Shown here: piece by piece, positions 1 through 7,598 of the stretch
Layout of the letters: each line of letters begins with the position of its first letter
Numbering within the stretch: the stretch's first letter is position 1
From: Phocaeicola abscessus CCUG 55929
GTDB taxonomy: Bacteria; Bacteroidota; Bacteroidia; Bacteroidales; Bacteroidaceae
Direction of reading: 5' to 3'
DNA length: 64,000 nt
Assembly (NCBI RefSeq): GCF_000312445.1
Contig: NZ_HE997184.1
Coordinates: 257,346-321,345, forward strand
Translations under genes and position numbers: made by a program
The notes under the pieces: model-generated
Databases searched by the model: none
What the model was told of the DNA's origin: nothing
The model's input: the letters and a program-made list of their open reading frames with translations, nothing else

Positions 1-858
1 GGCAACCTCACGAAGATGTTCGATCAGGAACTCGGCGGCAGCCGTCGGAGTTTTCATCTTGGTATGGGCTACGCTGTCCAATACCGTATCGTCTCGTTCG
101 TGCCCGATACCCGTAATGATGGGTAAGGGGAACTGCGCACAGTTCACCGCCAAATCGTAAGTATCGAAACCGCTCAAATCGGAGGTCGCTCCGCCACCAC
201 GAATGATGACGACCGCATCCCAATTGTCCGCCTGGGCATAGATGGTATTCAAGGCATCGATCACGGATATTTCCACCGAATCACCCTGCATGACGGCCGG
301 AAACAGTCGAGGATAAAAGACGAATCCATAAGGATTATTCCGCAACTGATGACAAAAATCACCGTAACCCGCCGCCGTAGCCGAAGAAATCACAGCTATC
401 CGCTGGGCAAACAACGGAAAATCCAACTCCTTATTAAGGTGCAAGACGCCTTCCTCTTCCAATCTCCGGAGAATTTCCCGCCTCTGCCGGGCCATATCGC
501 CCAAGGTGTACGTAGGATCGATATCGACTATCGTCAGCGAATAACCGTACAATTCATGAAAGTCCACCACGACTTCGACCAACACCTTGATCCCCGCCAC
601 AAAAGGTTGCCCTGTCTCCTGTTCGAAATATGGTTTCAGCAGTTGAAACACATTCTTCCAAATATTCCCTCTGGCCTTAGCCAGCAAAGCGTTGCTTCCC
701 TCCTCCTTCTGAATGAACTCCACATAGCAATGTCCTGCATAATTGATACGCACCTCGCTCAACTCGGCCTGCACCCAACAAGGAGTGTGCAGAGTTTCTT
801 TCAACGTCTGTTTTACCAACGAATTCAGTTCGTATAAAGAGAATGGCGATTGCTTCAT
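1..858 (-). CDS. xseA: Exodeoxyribonuclease VII large subunit, 3' end cut by window
   Basis: Large subunit of exonuclease VII, which degrades single-stranded DNA to oligonucleotides with the small subunit XseB. The 286 codons seen cover the N-terminal OB-fold (start MKQSPFSLYELN, then a stretch containing CWVQAELSE) and the beginning of the catalytic domain (RIAVISSATAAGYGDF, VVIIRGGGA, GHERDDTVLD). The family is normally about 400 residues or more, so the C-terminal part lies beyond base 1. The frame is open to the window edge with no stop. The start at 858 lies 6 bp downstream of the stop of the protease gene, so the two are probably co-transcribed. Identification is firm from the conserved GRGG-like and HERDD motifs. 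Confidence 0.95.
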   Translation of the reverse strand, partial: MKQSPFSLYELNSLVKQTLKETLHTPCWVQAELSEVRINYAGHCYVEFIQKEEGSNALLAKARGNIWKNVFQLLKPYFEQETGQPFVAGIKVLVEVVVDFHELYGYSLTIVDIDPTYTLGDMARQRREILRRLEEEGVLHLNKELDFPLFAQRIAVISSATAAGYGDFCHQLRNNPYGFVFYPRLFPAVMQGDSVEISVIDALNTIYAQADNWDAVVIIRGGGATSDLSGFDTYDLAVNCAQFPLPIITGIGHERDDTVLDSVAHTKMKTPTAAAEFLIEHLREVA

Positions 859-864
859 AAACGG

Positions 865-2226
865 TTATCTTCTGTTCTCCCGATAAGCTTTCCAAATATC
901 AGCGACGCCGTAGCCGTAGATATTATCGGGATAATCTTTCCGGTCGCCGCTTCGGCGAATGGCTTCGATCACCTGTTTGGCCGTCAAATAGGGACAAGCT
1001 TGCCAAAAACAAGCAATCAGCCCACACAACGTAGGTGTAGCAAAGGATGTGCCGTTTCCGTGCGAGGGCTGCCCGTCGGCTCCCAGCACACATGCATAAA
1101 CGCCTAAGGCCATTACATCCGGTTTTATCCTTCCATCGGCCGTATTTCCTACGGAAGAGAAGTTTGCATTGATGCCTTTCCCATCCACTGCGCCAACCGT
1201 AACGATCTCTTCGGCGTCACCAGGTGGAGTAATCTTTTTCCAAGGTTTGGAACCGGAGTTGCCTGCGCTGCAAACCAGTACCATCCCTTTCTGCGCCACC
1301 ATGGAGGCAGTATTCGACATCAAGGAGCAATGCCCGTCTAAATCCTGATATCGATACGTGTCCGCCGGGTCATCGAACGCATCGTATCCTAAGGAAGTGT
1401 TAATCACATCGACACCCGCACTATCCGCGAATTCGACTGCAGTCGCCCAATAATCCTCCTCGACAGGTTGTTCCGTATCATTATCCTCGCTGCGAAGCAA
1501 CCAATAAGATGCTTCCGGCGCCGTACCCACCATCCTATGGGGCATACGGGCTGCCATACAAGAGAACACCATCATGCCGTGAGCATGTTCGGCATAGATA
1601 TCCGAACGAGGATTCACGAAATCACGAGTTCCCAACAAGTCGATATCCTTAAACGCCGGTATCACATCCGCATTATAAAAACCGGCATCGATCACAGCGA
1701 TTTCCATCCCCTTCCCTTTAAAACCGGCGGCATGGAGACTATCGCCATGGTGGAGGGCGATCTGCCGGAAAGCGTCTCCGTAATAATTCCCCGTCTTTTC
1801 GACTTGCTTCTTGACTTGCTCTTTCCGCCGACTATTCCGTTCGGGAACACTATCCGGTTCGACCCAAACCCGGCGGGTTTTCAGTACGAAAGGGAGACTT
1901 GCGATCCGATCCACCAGGATGGAATCGGCCGTTTGAATGAGGACGGTATTATTCCATTTACTTCGGGTGACAATGTCGACGCCTACCTGCTTAATCTCAT
2001 CCACATAGGCCTTATTCAATGGGAGATCGGTACTGTCGACCGACAATTGCTGTCTTGCCCTTCTTTCCAAGGCTTTCATCGACAGAAAAGCCTGCGGATG
2101 ATCCAAAGTATAAGACGTCCCCACTTTATCGCGCAAATAAATGCGATATCGCGAAACTTTCTGCGCCAACAAAGGGTATATGCTCAGTGCGATGAACGCC
2201 ATGCCCAAAACTCTTCTCAAACTCAT
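865..2226 (-). CDS. Exported subtilisin-like (S8 family) serine protease
   Basis: Secreted peptidase of 453 residues. It has an N-terminal signal peptide ending near LLAQ (residues about 1-22), a propeptide-like stretch, and an S8 catalytic domain from about residue 170. The triad is visible: Asp180 in IAVIDAG, His216 in HAHGMM and Ser394 in GNGTSFATP, with oxyanion Asn323 in SAGNSG. No C-terminal sorting domain of the type IX kind is present, because the protein stops soon after the catalytic domain; periplasmic or simply secreted location is therefore inferred. The gene precedes xseA by 6 bp on the same strand. A -7 box lies 27 bp upstream of the start. The substrate is not predictable. Confidence 0.9.
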   Translation of the reverse strand: MSLRRVLGMAFIALSIYPLLAQKVSRYRIYLRDKVGTSYTLDHPQAFLSMKALERRARQQLSVDSTDLPLNKAYVDEIKQVGVDIVTRSKWNNTVLIQTADSILVDRIASLPFVLKTRRVWVEPDSVPERNSRRKEQVKKQVEKTGNYYGDAFRQIALHHGDSLHAAGFKGKGMEIAVIDAGFYNADVIPAFKDIDLLGTRDFVNPRSDIYAEHAHGMMVFSCMAARMPHRMVGTAPEASYWLLRSEDNDTEQPVEEDYWATAVEFADSAGVDVINTSLGYDAFDDPADTYRYQDLDGHCSLMSNTASMVAQKGMVLVCSAGNSGSKPWKKITPPGDAEEIVTVGAVDGKGINANFSSVGNTADGRIKPDVMALGVYACVLGADGQPSHGNGTSFATPTLCGLIACFWQACPYLTAKQVIEAIRRSGDRKDYPDNIYGYGVADIWKAYRENRR

Positions 2227-2252
2227 CTTGCCCTACCCTAACAATTACAGGG

Positions 2253-2260
2253 CAAAGATA
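2253..2260 (-). promoter_or_regulatory. Bacteroides-type -7 box for the protease-xseA operon
   Basis: Read on the minus strand the bases are TATCTTTG, an exact match to TAnnTTTG, placed 27 bp before the ATG at 2226. No good TTTG is seen at the usual 19-20 bp upstream, so strength is uncertain. Confidence 0.55.
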
Positions 2261-2302
2261 CGAAAAAGATATTCAAACCGCTGATGAGACGACATATTTT
2301 AT

Positions 2303-2310
2303 TAACTTTG
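2303..2310 (+). promoter_or_regulatory. Bacteroides-type -7 box for the MATE gene
   Basis: TAACTTTG matches TAnnTTTG and lies 28 bp before the ATG at 2339. It is divergent from the protease promoter in a 112-bp gap. Confidence 0.5.
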
Positions 2311-2338
2311 CAGACGATTCATCAGACGAAAGACGGAT

Positions 2339-3712
2339 ATGACGAAAACAGGATTGAGCAGGGCCCAAGAACTCGGCACCAAATCGGTCAGCAAACTCTT
2401 GGCACAGTATGCACTGCCTTCTATTATCGCTATGACGGCTGCTTCGTTGTATAACATGATCGACAGCATCTTCATCGGGCACGGTGTCGGATCATTGGCC
2501 TTTTCCGGACTGGCCGTCACGTTTCCCTTCATGAATCTGTCGACGGCATTCGGAACGTTAGTAGGCGTGGGAGCCTCGACGCTCATTTCCGTCAGGCTGG
2601 GTCAGAAAGATTACGATACAGCCAAGAAAGTGCTGGGGAACGTCGTATCCTTAAATCTGCTCATCGGCACCGGATTTGCTGTCCTCGCAGTGCTATTCTT
2701 AGATCCTATTCTTTACTTTTTCGGAGCCAGCGAGGGCACGATCCGTTATGCAAGAGAATACATGGTGATCATTCTGGCAGGCAACATTTTTACTCACATG
2801 TATTTCGGGCTAAACGCCGTATTGAGGGCATCCGGCCATCCCAAAGAAGCCATGATCGCCACGATCAACACCGTCGTAATCAATACCATCCTCGATCCTG
2901 TCTTCATCTTCGGCTTAGGTTGGGGAATCAGAGGAGCCGCCGTCGCCACCGTATTGGCTCAGGTGATCTCTTTGTGCTGGCAGATAAAGATCTTCACCAA
3001 CAAGAACGAAATAGTATATTTCAGCAAGGGTATTTATATGTTAAAGAAAGATATCGTCAAACGCATCCTCGCCATCGGCCTATCGCCTTTTTTGATGAAC
3101 TTGGCCAGCTGCCTGATCGTCATCTTCATCAACAGAGGCCTGAAGTTGTACGGAGGAGATTTGGCCATCGGGGCTTTCGGAATCGTGAACCGGATCGCAT
3201 TCATCTTCACCATGTTCGTCATGGGGCTGAATCAGGGGATGCAGCCTATCGCCGGCTTCAACTTTGGGGCGAAGCAATACGACCGTGTCGATCGAGTGCT
3301 GAAACTGACCATCTGTTATGCCACTCTTGTCATGACGACGGGATTCTTTATCGGAGAGTTTCTTCCCGAATTAGCATCGAAAGCCTTTACTTCCACCGAC
3401 GAATTGATCCGTATCTCGACGAAAGGCATGCGCATCGCCTTTACTTTCTTCCCCATCATTGGGTTCCAGATGGTCACGTCAAACTTCTTCCAGAGCATCG
3501 GCATGGCAGGGAAGGCCATATTCCTTTCTCTCACCCGCCAGCTGTTATTTCTGCTACCCTGCCTGATTGTCCTTCCGCTATTCATGGGAGGAGACGGCAT
3601 TTGGTGGAGCATGCCCGTATCGGATTTGTTGGCCAGTGTCGTAGCGTCCTTCCTCCTCATCCACCAGTTCCGAACATTCAACGCCCATAAGGCGACTTCG
3701 ATCAACGGATAA
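2339..3712 (+). CDS. MATE family multidrug/toxin exporter
   Basis: Inner-membrane cation-coupled antiporter of 457 residues with about twelve hydrophobic segments in two similar halves. The N-terminal pattern (ALPSIIAM, then YNMIDSIFIGHGVG) and the second-half motif around FNFGAKQYDR are typical of MATE proteins in the MepA/NorM-like group. Family members export cationic drugs, dyes or metabolites, but the substrate cannot be told from sequence. The start is supported by a -7 box 28 bp upstream. It is transcribed alone; a hairpin terminator lies about 150 bp after the stop. Confidence 0.92.
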   Translation: MTKTGLSRAQELGTKSVSKLLAQYALPSIIAMTAASLYNMIDSIFIGHGVGSLAFSGLAVTFPFMNLSTAFGTLVGVGASTLISVRLGQKDYDTAKKVLGNVVSLNLLIGTGFAVLAVLFLDPILYFFGASEGTIRYAREYMVIILAGNIFTHMYFGLNAVLRASGHPKEAMIATINTVVINTILDPVFIFGLGWGIRGAAVATVLAQVISLCWQIKIFTNKNEIVYFSKGIYMLKKDIVKRILAIGLSPFLMNLASCLIVIFINRGLKLYGGDLAIGAFGIVNRIAFIFTMFVMGLNQGMQPIAGFNFGAKQYDRVDRVLKLTICYATLVMTTGFFIGEFLPELASKAFTSTDELIRISTKGMRIAFTFFPIIGFQMVTSNFFQSIGMAGKAIFLSLTRQLLFLLPCLIVLPLFMGGDGIWWSMPVSDLLASVVASFLLIHQFRTFNAHKATSING

Positions 3713-3862
3713 AGAGAGTGTATCGGGCGAAGGCATATGCTGTTTTAAAAGAAGCCGACTTATACAAGCCACTATTTCTGTTCATTAACTGAATCAATAG
3801 ACACTTCTGCGGTAGCCATACTAAAATGGTAGACAGCATTCGATTTGTCATGCTGAAATGTG

Positions 3863-3902
3863 GCACTTGGGCAGAGATACATCTGCTTCAAGTGCTGTTT
3901 TT
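3863..3902 (+). terminator. Rho-independent terminator
   Basis: GCACTTG (3863-3869) pairs with CAAGTGC (3889-3895) and GCAGA with TCTGC inside it, leaving a GATACA loop. TTTTT follows two bases later. It lies in the 323-bp gap between the MATE gene and the VOC gene. It could end MATE transcription or be left from a lost gene, since about 150 bp of non-coding sequence precede it. Nothing else is recognisable in the gap apart from the -7 box at 3981. Confidence 0.7.
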
Positions 3903-3980
3903 GATAAAATACAAAGTAGATATTTTCATTTCGATATTAAAAGCTCTTAAACTATATATTGTGAACTCTGCCTTTTATTT

Positions 3981-3988
3981 TATCTTTG
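3981..3988 (+). promoter_or_regulatory. -7 box upstream of the VOC gene
   Basis: TATCTTTG matches TAnnTTTG exactly and lies 47 bp before the ATG at 4036. An ATTG at 3958-3961 is the best -33 candidate, 19 bp upstream. Confidence 0.5.
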
Positions 3989-4035
3989 CAATTGTAACGG
4001 TAGAAAAAAGATAGAATAATTCTCAAACATAATTT

Positions 4036-4425
4036 ATGAAAATAAAAATAGACCATATTGCAATGTATGTATGCGACCTCGAAGGTGCAAGGGATTTCTT
4101 CGTACGATATTTCGGGGCAAAGCCCAATGCCGGCTACCATAATGTACAGACAGGTTTCCGCTCTTTCTTCTTGTCTTTCGACGATAATGTACGATTGGAG
4201 GTGATGACCAAACCGCAAATGACAGACGGTGAAAAAGAGAGGAACAGAACGGGCTTTATTCACCTTTCTTTCAGCGTAGGAAGTAAAGAACAAGTGGATA
4301 CGCTAACGGCTCAATTAAAGACAGATGGCTTCGAAGTGGCCGATGGACCAAGAACTACCGGTGATGGTTATTACGAGAGCTGTATTGTGGGCTTTGAAGG
4401 TAATTTGATAGAGATTACCGTTTAA
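4036..4425 (+). CDS. VOC superfamily (glyoxalase/bleomycin-resistance-like) protein
   Basis: Small 129-residue protein made of two beta-alpha-beta-beta-beta modules. The likely metal ligands occupy the four conserved places: His7 (IDHIAMYV), Glu55 (RLEVMT), His76 (FIHLSFSV) and Glu126 (GNLIEITV). Family members are glyoxalase I, ring-cleaving dioxygenases or drug-binding proteins; the full ligand set makes an enzyme likely, with lactoylglutathione lyase-like activity the usual automatic name. It is cytoplasmic, with no signal. Codons are more AT-rich than in the flanking housekeeping genes, consistent with the accessory island. A 39-bp element repeated at 6303 begins 15 bp after its stop. Confidence 0.85.
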   Translation: MKIKIDHIAMYVCDLEGARDFFVRYFGAKPNAGYHNVQTGFRSFFLSFDDNVRLEVMTKPQMTDGEKERNRTGFIHLSFSVGSKEQVDTLTAQLKTDGFEVADGPRTTGDGYYESCIVGFEGNLIEITV

Positions 4426-4439
4426 ATGAAATTTTTCAT

Positions 4440-4478
4440 ATGCCGGAAACACCGTTTTCAAGGCTCAAAAACGCGACT
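4440..4478 (+). repeat. 39-bp repeat, copy 1 (coding-like remnant)
   Basis: The sequence is repeated at 6303-6341 with six substitutions. Read in the frame starting ATG at 4440, it gives a 25-codon open frame to 4517 containing TPFSRLKNA; copy 2 keeps TPFSRLKNA. Differences within that peptide are third-position (CTC/CTT, AAC/AAT), which suggests both are remnants of one protein-coding element. Its identity is unknown. Confidence 0.6.
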
Positions 4479-4585
4479 TATAATGAGGTAGCCAAGTTCG
4501 ATATGGATAATCTCTAATTCCTTTCAATCATCGCTTTGACCAAATGTTAAATTTTATACAAAAAGAGTGATTTTTCGTATATTTC

Positions 4586-4617
4586 TTTGCGTGTTACCGA
4601 CAAGTAACGTATCTTTG
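4586..4617 (+). promoter_or_regulatory. Promoter of the tetR-nitroreductase operon
   Basis: TTTG (4586-4589) and TATCTTTG (4610-4617) are separated by 20 bp, an ideal Bacteroides sigma-ABfr promoter. It starts transcription near 4624, so translation must begin at the ATG at 4654 and not at the upstream ATG at 4567. Confidence 0.75.
4593..4608 (+). promoter_or_regulatory. Probable TetR operator O1
   Basis: GTTAC-N6-GTAAC inverted repeat lying exactly between the -33 and -7 boxes. The same half-sites with the same spacer length recur at 4620-4635. Binding here would block RNA polymerase, giving autorepression by the adjacent TetR protein. Confidence 0.65.
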
Positions 4618-4619
4618 CC

Positions 4620-4635
4620 GTTACTTAATGGTAAC
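4620..4635 (+). promoter_or_regulatory. Probable TetR operator O2
   Basis: A second GTTAC-N6-GTAAC inverted repeat, over the expected transcription start. Its centre is 27 bp from that of O1. Confidence 0.65.
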
Positions 4636-4653
4636 ATTTTATTTAAGAAAGAA

Positions 4654-5247
4654 ATGAAAGACAGAGAACTTACAGAAAAGATAATACTTGAAGCGGTCGG
4701 GAATATTATCGAAAACGATGGTTTTGAGAAATTAGGCGTGAATGCAATAGCTCAAAGGGCAGGAGTTTCCAAAGTGCTTATATACAGATATTTCGGAGGG
4801 ATTGATGAATTGATTGCACAATACCTCTTCCAAAAAGATTATTGGGCGAATACGGATATGGACATAATCAAACCGTCTGACATCGGAGGAAGCCTTAAAC
4901 GCCTGTTCAGAGAGCAAGTCATACGGCTGAGGAATGATATTACATTAAAGCGATTGTGCAGATGGGAACTCTCCACTGAAAATGAAAATATTCGCTGTTT
5001 ACGTGAAAAAAGAGAACAGAATGGCTGTAATTTGATAAAAAGAATAAGTCAACTGACATGTTCTCAGAATTCGGAAGTGGCTTCTTTGGCAAGTATCATT
5101 TCCGCATCTATCAGTTATCTGGCTCTGATGGAAGAACGAAATCCGATATATAACGGTATCGACTTGCGAAGCGATAACGGATGGGAACAGATAATAAAGG
5201 GGATAGATTTAATAATAGACTTATGGATAAAAGAAATTCAACAATGA
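4654..5247 (+). CDS. TetR family transcriptional regulator
   Basis: A 197-residue repressor-type protein. The N-terminal helix-turn-helix is clear (GFEKLGVNAIAQRAGVSKVL followed by IYRYFGG), and a helical ligand-binding C-terminal domain follows. An in-frame ATG exists at 4567, but it lies before the promoter and overlaps the operators, so the start at 4654 is chosen. The stop overlaps the start of the nitroreductase-like gene by ATGA, indicating translational coupling. Two matching inverted repeats in its promoter point to autoregulation and control of the coupled gene. The inducer is unknown. Confidence 0.88.
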   Translation: MKDRELTEKIILEAVGNIIENDGFEKLGVNAIAQRAGVSKVLIYRYFGGIDELIAQYLFQKDYWANTDMDIIKPSDIGGSLKRLFREQVIRLRNDITLKRLCRWELSTENENIRCLREKREQNGCNLIKRISQLTCSQNSEVASLASIISASISYLALMEERNPIYNGIDLRSDNGWEQIIKGIDLIIDLWIKEIQQ

Positions 5248-6278
5248 GAAAAATATTTATAACATTTATTATATTCATAGGAACAATGAGCAACATATTC
5301 GCCCAAAACACAGATTATCTGTTTATGATAGAACATGCGGTAAAAGCTCCATCCGGACATAACACTCAGCCGTGGTTGTTTAAGATATTTAAATCGGAGA
5401 TAGACATTTATCCAGACTTCACAAAATCGCTGCCGGCCGTGGATCCAAACAACCGAGAATTGTTTGTCAGTCTTGGTTGTGCTGCCGAAAACCTCTGTAT
5501 TGCGGCGAGCCATAAAGGATATGGGACAAATGTGACGATTACGGAAAATGGTGTTATAAAAATCAGACTTTCGCAAGAAAACCTAAATATAGCATCATCC
5601 TTATTTCCTCAAATACCTATAAGACAAACAAACCGAAGCGTCTATAATGGGAAAATCGTACCTGATGACAGTATAGCCATATTAAAGGGTATTGATACAG
5701 GGCCTTGTATAGGGGTACACTTTTTCAAGAATGGTACACCAGAATATGAAATCATCTCAAAAATGGTTTATACGGGTAATAGCATACAAATGAACAATAG
5801 AGAATTTAAGAGTGAATTGCAGCAATGGATGCGCTATAACAAAAAGCATCAGGATACAACGAAAGACGGTTTGAGCTATGCCGTATTTGGAGCTCCCAAT
5901 ATTCCTCGTTTTATTGCTAAACCGATTATCAGTGGAGTCATCAATGAAAAATCCCAAAACAAAAATGATAGGAAAAAGATAGAATCCTCCTCTCATTTTA
6001 TTCTGCTTACTACTTTAAACAACACGATTGAGCAGTGGATAAACTTAGGCAGGGTATTGGAACGCATATTACTGAGGACTACGGAAATGGGAATTTCGCA
6101 TGCCTACCTGAATCAACCTAATGAAGTAAGCGATTTGTCTTTGGAAATGGCACAGAAACTGGGCATCTCAAATGAATATCCTACCATACTCATACGTATC
6201 GGTTATGGGAAAAAGATGCCGTATTCATTGAGAAGAAATATAGAATCCTGTATCTTACCAATTGAGCATTTACCATGA
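5244..6278 (+). CDS. Exported nitroreductase-fold (Acg-like) protein
   Basis: A 344-residue protein with a signal peptide (MRKIFITF to about NIFA-Q, residues 1-20) followed by a nitroreductase-family core: AVKAPSGHNTQPWLF near the N-terminus matches the FMN-binding opening of the family, and ISHAYLNQP plus ILIRIGYG match its end. The size and divergent middle resemble the Acg/NAD(P)H nitroreductase subgroup, in which catalysis is often doubtful. The start at 5244 overlaps the tetR stop (ATGA). Export of a flavin reductase-like protein is odd; the leader may anchor it or deliver it to the periplasm. Substrate and cofactor loading are unknown. Confidence 0.75.
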   Translation: MRKIFITFIIFIGTMSNIFAQNTDYLFMIEHAVKAPSGHNTQPWLFKIFKSEIDIYPDFTKSLPAVDPNNRELFVSLGCAAENLCIAASHKGYGTNVTITENGVIKIRLSQENLNIASSLFPQIPIRQTNRSVYNGKIVPDDSIAILKGIDTGPCIGVHFFKNGTPEYEIISKMVYTGNSIQMNNREFKSELQQWMRYNKKHQDTTKDGLSYAVFGAPNIPRFIAKPIISGVINEKSQNKNDRKKIESSSHFILLTTLNNTIEQWINLGRVLERILLRTTEMGISHAYLNQPNEVSDLSLEMAQKLGISNEYPTILIRIGYGKKMPYSLRRNIESCILPIEHLP

Positions 6279-6302
6279 GTATGTCTCTTTCTGTCTTTCC
6301 AT

Positions 6303-6341
6303 GTGTCGGGAACACCGTTTTCAAGGCTTAAAAATGCGATT
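6303..6341 (+). repeat. 39-bp repeat, copy 2 (coding-like remnant)
   Basis: Second copy of the element at 4440-4478, located 25 bp after the nitroreductase stop. It starts GTG instead of ATG and meets a stop one codon after the conserved part, so it is truncated. The two copies flank the tetR-nitroreductase pair as direct repeats 1.86 kb apart. Confidence 0.6.
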
Positions 6342-6385
6342 TCATAACTCGCTGATAATCAATGCTTAGCAAGAAGCCAAAATTG

Positions 6386-6439
6386 TCTTATAAGAGAATT
6401 AAAATTGTCTTATAAGACTTTTTGAAGAGTCCTATAAGA
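6386..6439. promoter_or_regulatory. Three phased palindromes, probable operator array
   Basis: The 10-bp palindrome TCTTATAAGA occurs at 6386-6395 and 6408-6417, and as TCCTATAAGA at 6430-6439. All three are spaced exactly 22 bp, about two helical turns. Outer bases extend the second and third copies to GTCTTATAAGAC-like 12-mers, and copies two and three also form an 18-bp inverted repeat (6402-6419 with 6428-6445). The position upstream of the small gene and dinD suggests operators for a regulator binding one face of DNA, or an RNA hairpin. Confidence 0.6.
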
Positions 6440-6493
6440 CAATTTCGAGAGGGTGCACAGCAAGATGGATTTAACTATACTTTTAAAATTGAA

Positions 6494-6706
6494 ATGATTG
6501 ATAAAATAGTCCAAGCAGAAAATAAAGCAGAAGATATTGATAAGTTAATAACACTAATGCAAACATGGCTTGCTCTTGAATGGTATGGAATGAGAGAAGA
6601 AACTAAAAAAGGAATAATGAGCAAAGAAGATAAGAAAACTTTGCAGGATAATGAATATAATAAATATACAAAATGGATTGAGGAAAAAGACAATGGACAA
6701 AAATAG
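6494..6706 (+). CDS. Small hypothetical protein upstream of dinD
   Basis: A 70-residue, highly charged, probably helical protein (IDKIVQAENKAEDIDKLITL, later ETKKGIMSKEDKKTLQ) with no recognised domain. The first ATG in frame is at 6494; a TTG at 6422 would add residues but falls inside the palindrome array. It overlaps the dinD start by 14 bp, which argues for real translation and coupling. The function is unknown; a partner or regulator of DinD is possible but is only inferred from position. Confidence 0.45.
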   Translation: MIDKIVQAENKAEDIDKLITLMQTWLALEWYGMREETKKGIMSKEDKKTLQDNEYNKYTKWIEEKDNGQK

Positions 6707-7562
6707 CATATTACAATACAAATCATCGTTCGACAACATCGTCCGATATATTGAAAGCGACGATGCAAAAGAACAAGTAGAAGTGTGGTTTGCACGCGAA
6801 CTACAAACGATATTGGGCTATGCGCGCTGGGAGAACTTTCTTGTTGCCATACGACGGGCAGTAGATTCGTGTAAAGCGCAAGGTATCAACGTTGATGACC
6901 ATTTTCGTGAGGTCACGAAAATGGTCGAATTAGGTAGTGGAGCCAAGCGAGAAGTATCCGACTTTATGCTTACCCGCTATGCCTGCTACCTCATCGCTCA
7001 AAACGGCGACCCAAAGAAAGAAGAAATTGCCTTCGCTCAAAGCTACTTTGCCGTACAAACACGAAAAGCAGAATTAATAGAAGAACGACTAAACCTGCTG
7101 TCTCGCTTAGAAACCCGCGATAAATTAAGAATGGCAGAAAAACAATTGTCACAGAACATATATCAGCGAGGCGTTGACGACAAAGGCTTTGGGCGCATAC
7201 GATCTAAAGGCGACACGGCACTTTTCGGAGGACACACCACCGAAGATATGAAGAACCGACTGGGCGTAAAATCCAACAGGCCGTTGGCAGACTTTCTGCC
7301 CACACTTACCGTAGCTGCCAAGAACCTTGCTACGGAAATGACCAATTACAACGTAGAAAACAAAAACCTGTACGGAGAACAGCCCATTACGCGCGAACAC
7401 ATACAGAACAACCAAAGTGTGCGCGATATGTTGGGACAGCGCGGCATCAAACCTGAAGAACTTCCACCTGCCGAAGATATTAAGAAACTGGAACGCAAGG
7501 TTGCGCGAGATGAGAGAAAGATAGAGCGAGCCTCACGGAAACTTCCGAAGAATAAAAAGTAA
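6693..7562 (+). CDS. dinD: DNA damage-inducible protein D homologue
   Basis: A 289-residue relative of E. coli DinD. The N-terminal BRO-N/KilA-like part (ARELQTILGYARWENFLVAI) is followed by the diagnostic block DDHFREVTKMVELGSGAKRE and the conserved core SRYACY-like, QNGDPKK and YFAVQTRKAEL. The C-terminal part contains a GLF/LFGGHT-like segment and a lysine-rich end. E. coli DinD interferes with RecA-DNA filaments; here that role is by homology only. The start at 6693 fits the homologue better than an in-frame ATG at 6651. It overlaps the preceding small gene by 14 bp. Bacteroidota often carry such genes in mobile regions, in line with the surrounding accessory island. Confidence 0.85.
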   Translation: MDKNSILQYKSSFDNIVRYIESDDAKEQVEVWFARELQTILGYARWENFLVAIRRAVDSCKAQGINVDDHFREVTKMVELGSGAKREVSDFMLTRYACYLIAQNGDPKKEEIAFAQSYFAVQTRKAELIEERLNLLSRLETRDKLRMAEKQLSQNIYQRGVDDKGFGRIRSKGDTALFGGHTTEDMKNRLGVKSNRPLADFLPTLTVAAKNLATEMTNYNVENKNLYGEQPITREHIQNNQSVRDMLGQRGIKPEELPPAEDIKKLERKVARDERKIERASRKLPKNKK

Positions 7563-7598
7563 AAAGTTAAGTAGATGAGTACAAACAGTAGATAAAAT

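Noticed and set aside
3826..4014. 62-codon open frame between MATE and VOC genes
   Set aside because: It spans the rho-independent terminator and the VOC -7 box and has no recognisable protein pattern.
4567..4653. Longer start for the TetR protein
   Set aside because: The extension covers the promoter and both operators, so it would not be transcribed.
6422..6493. TTG start extending the small gene before dinD
   Set aside because: It begins inside the palindrome array and the added residues show no family pattern.
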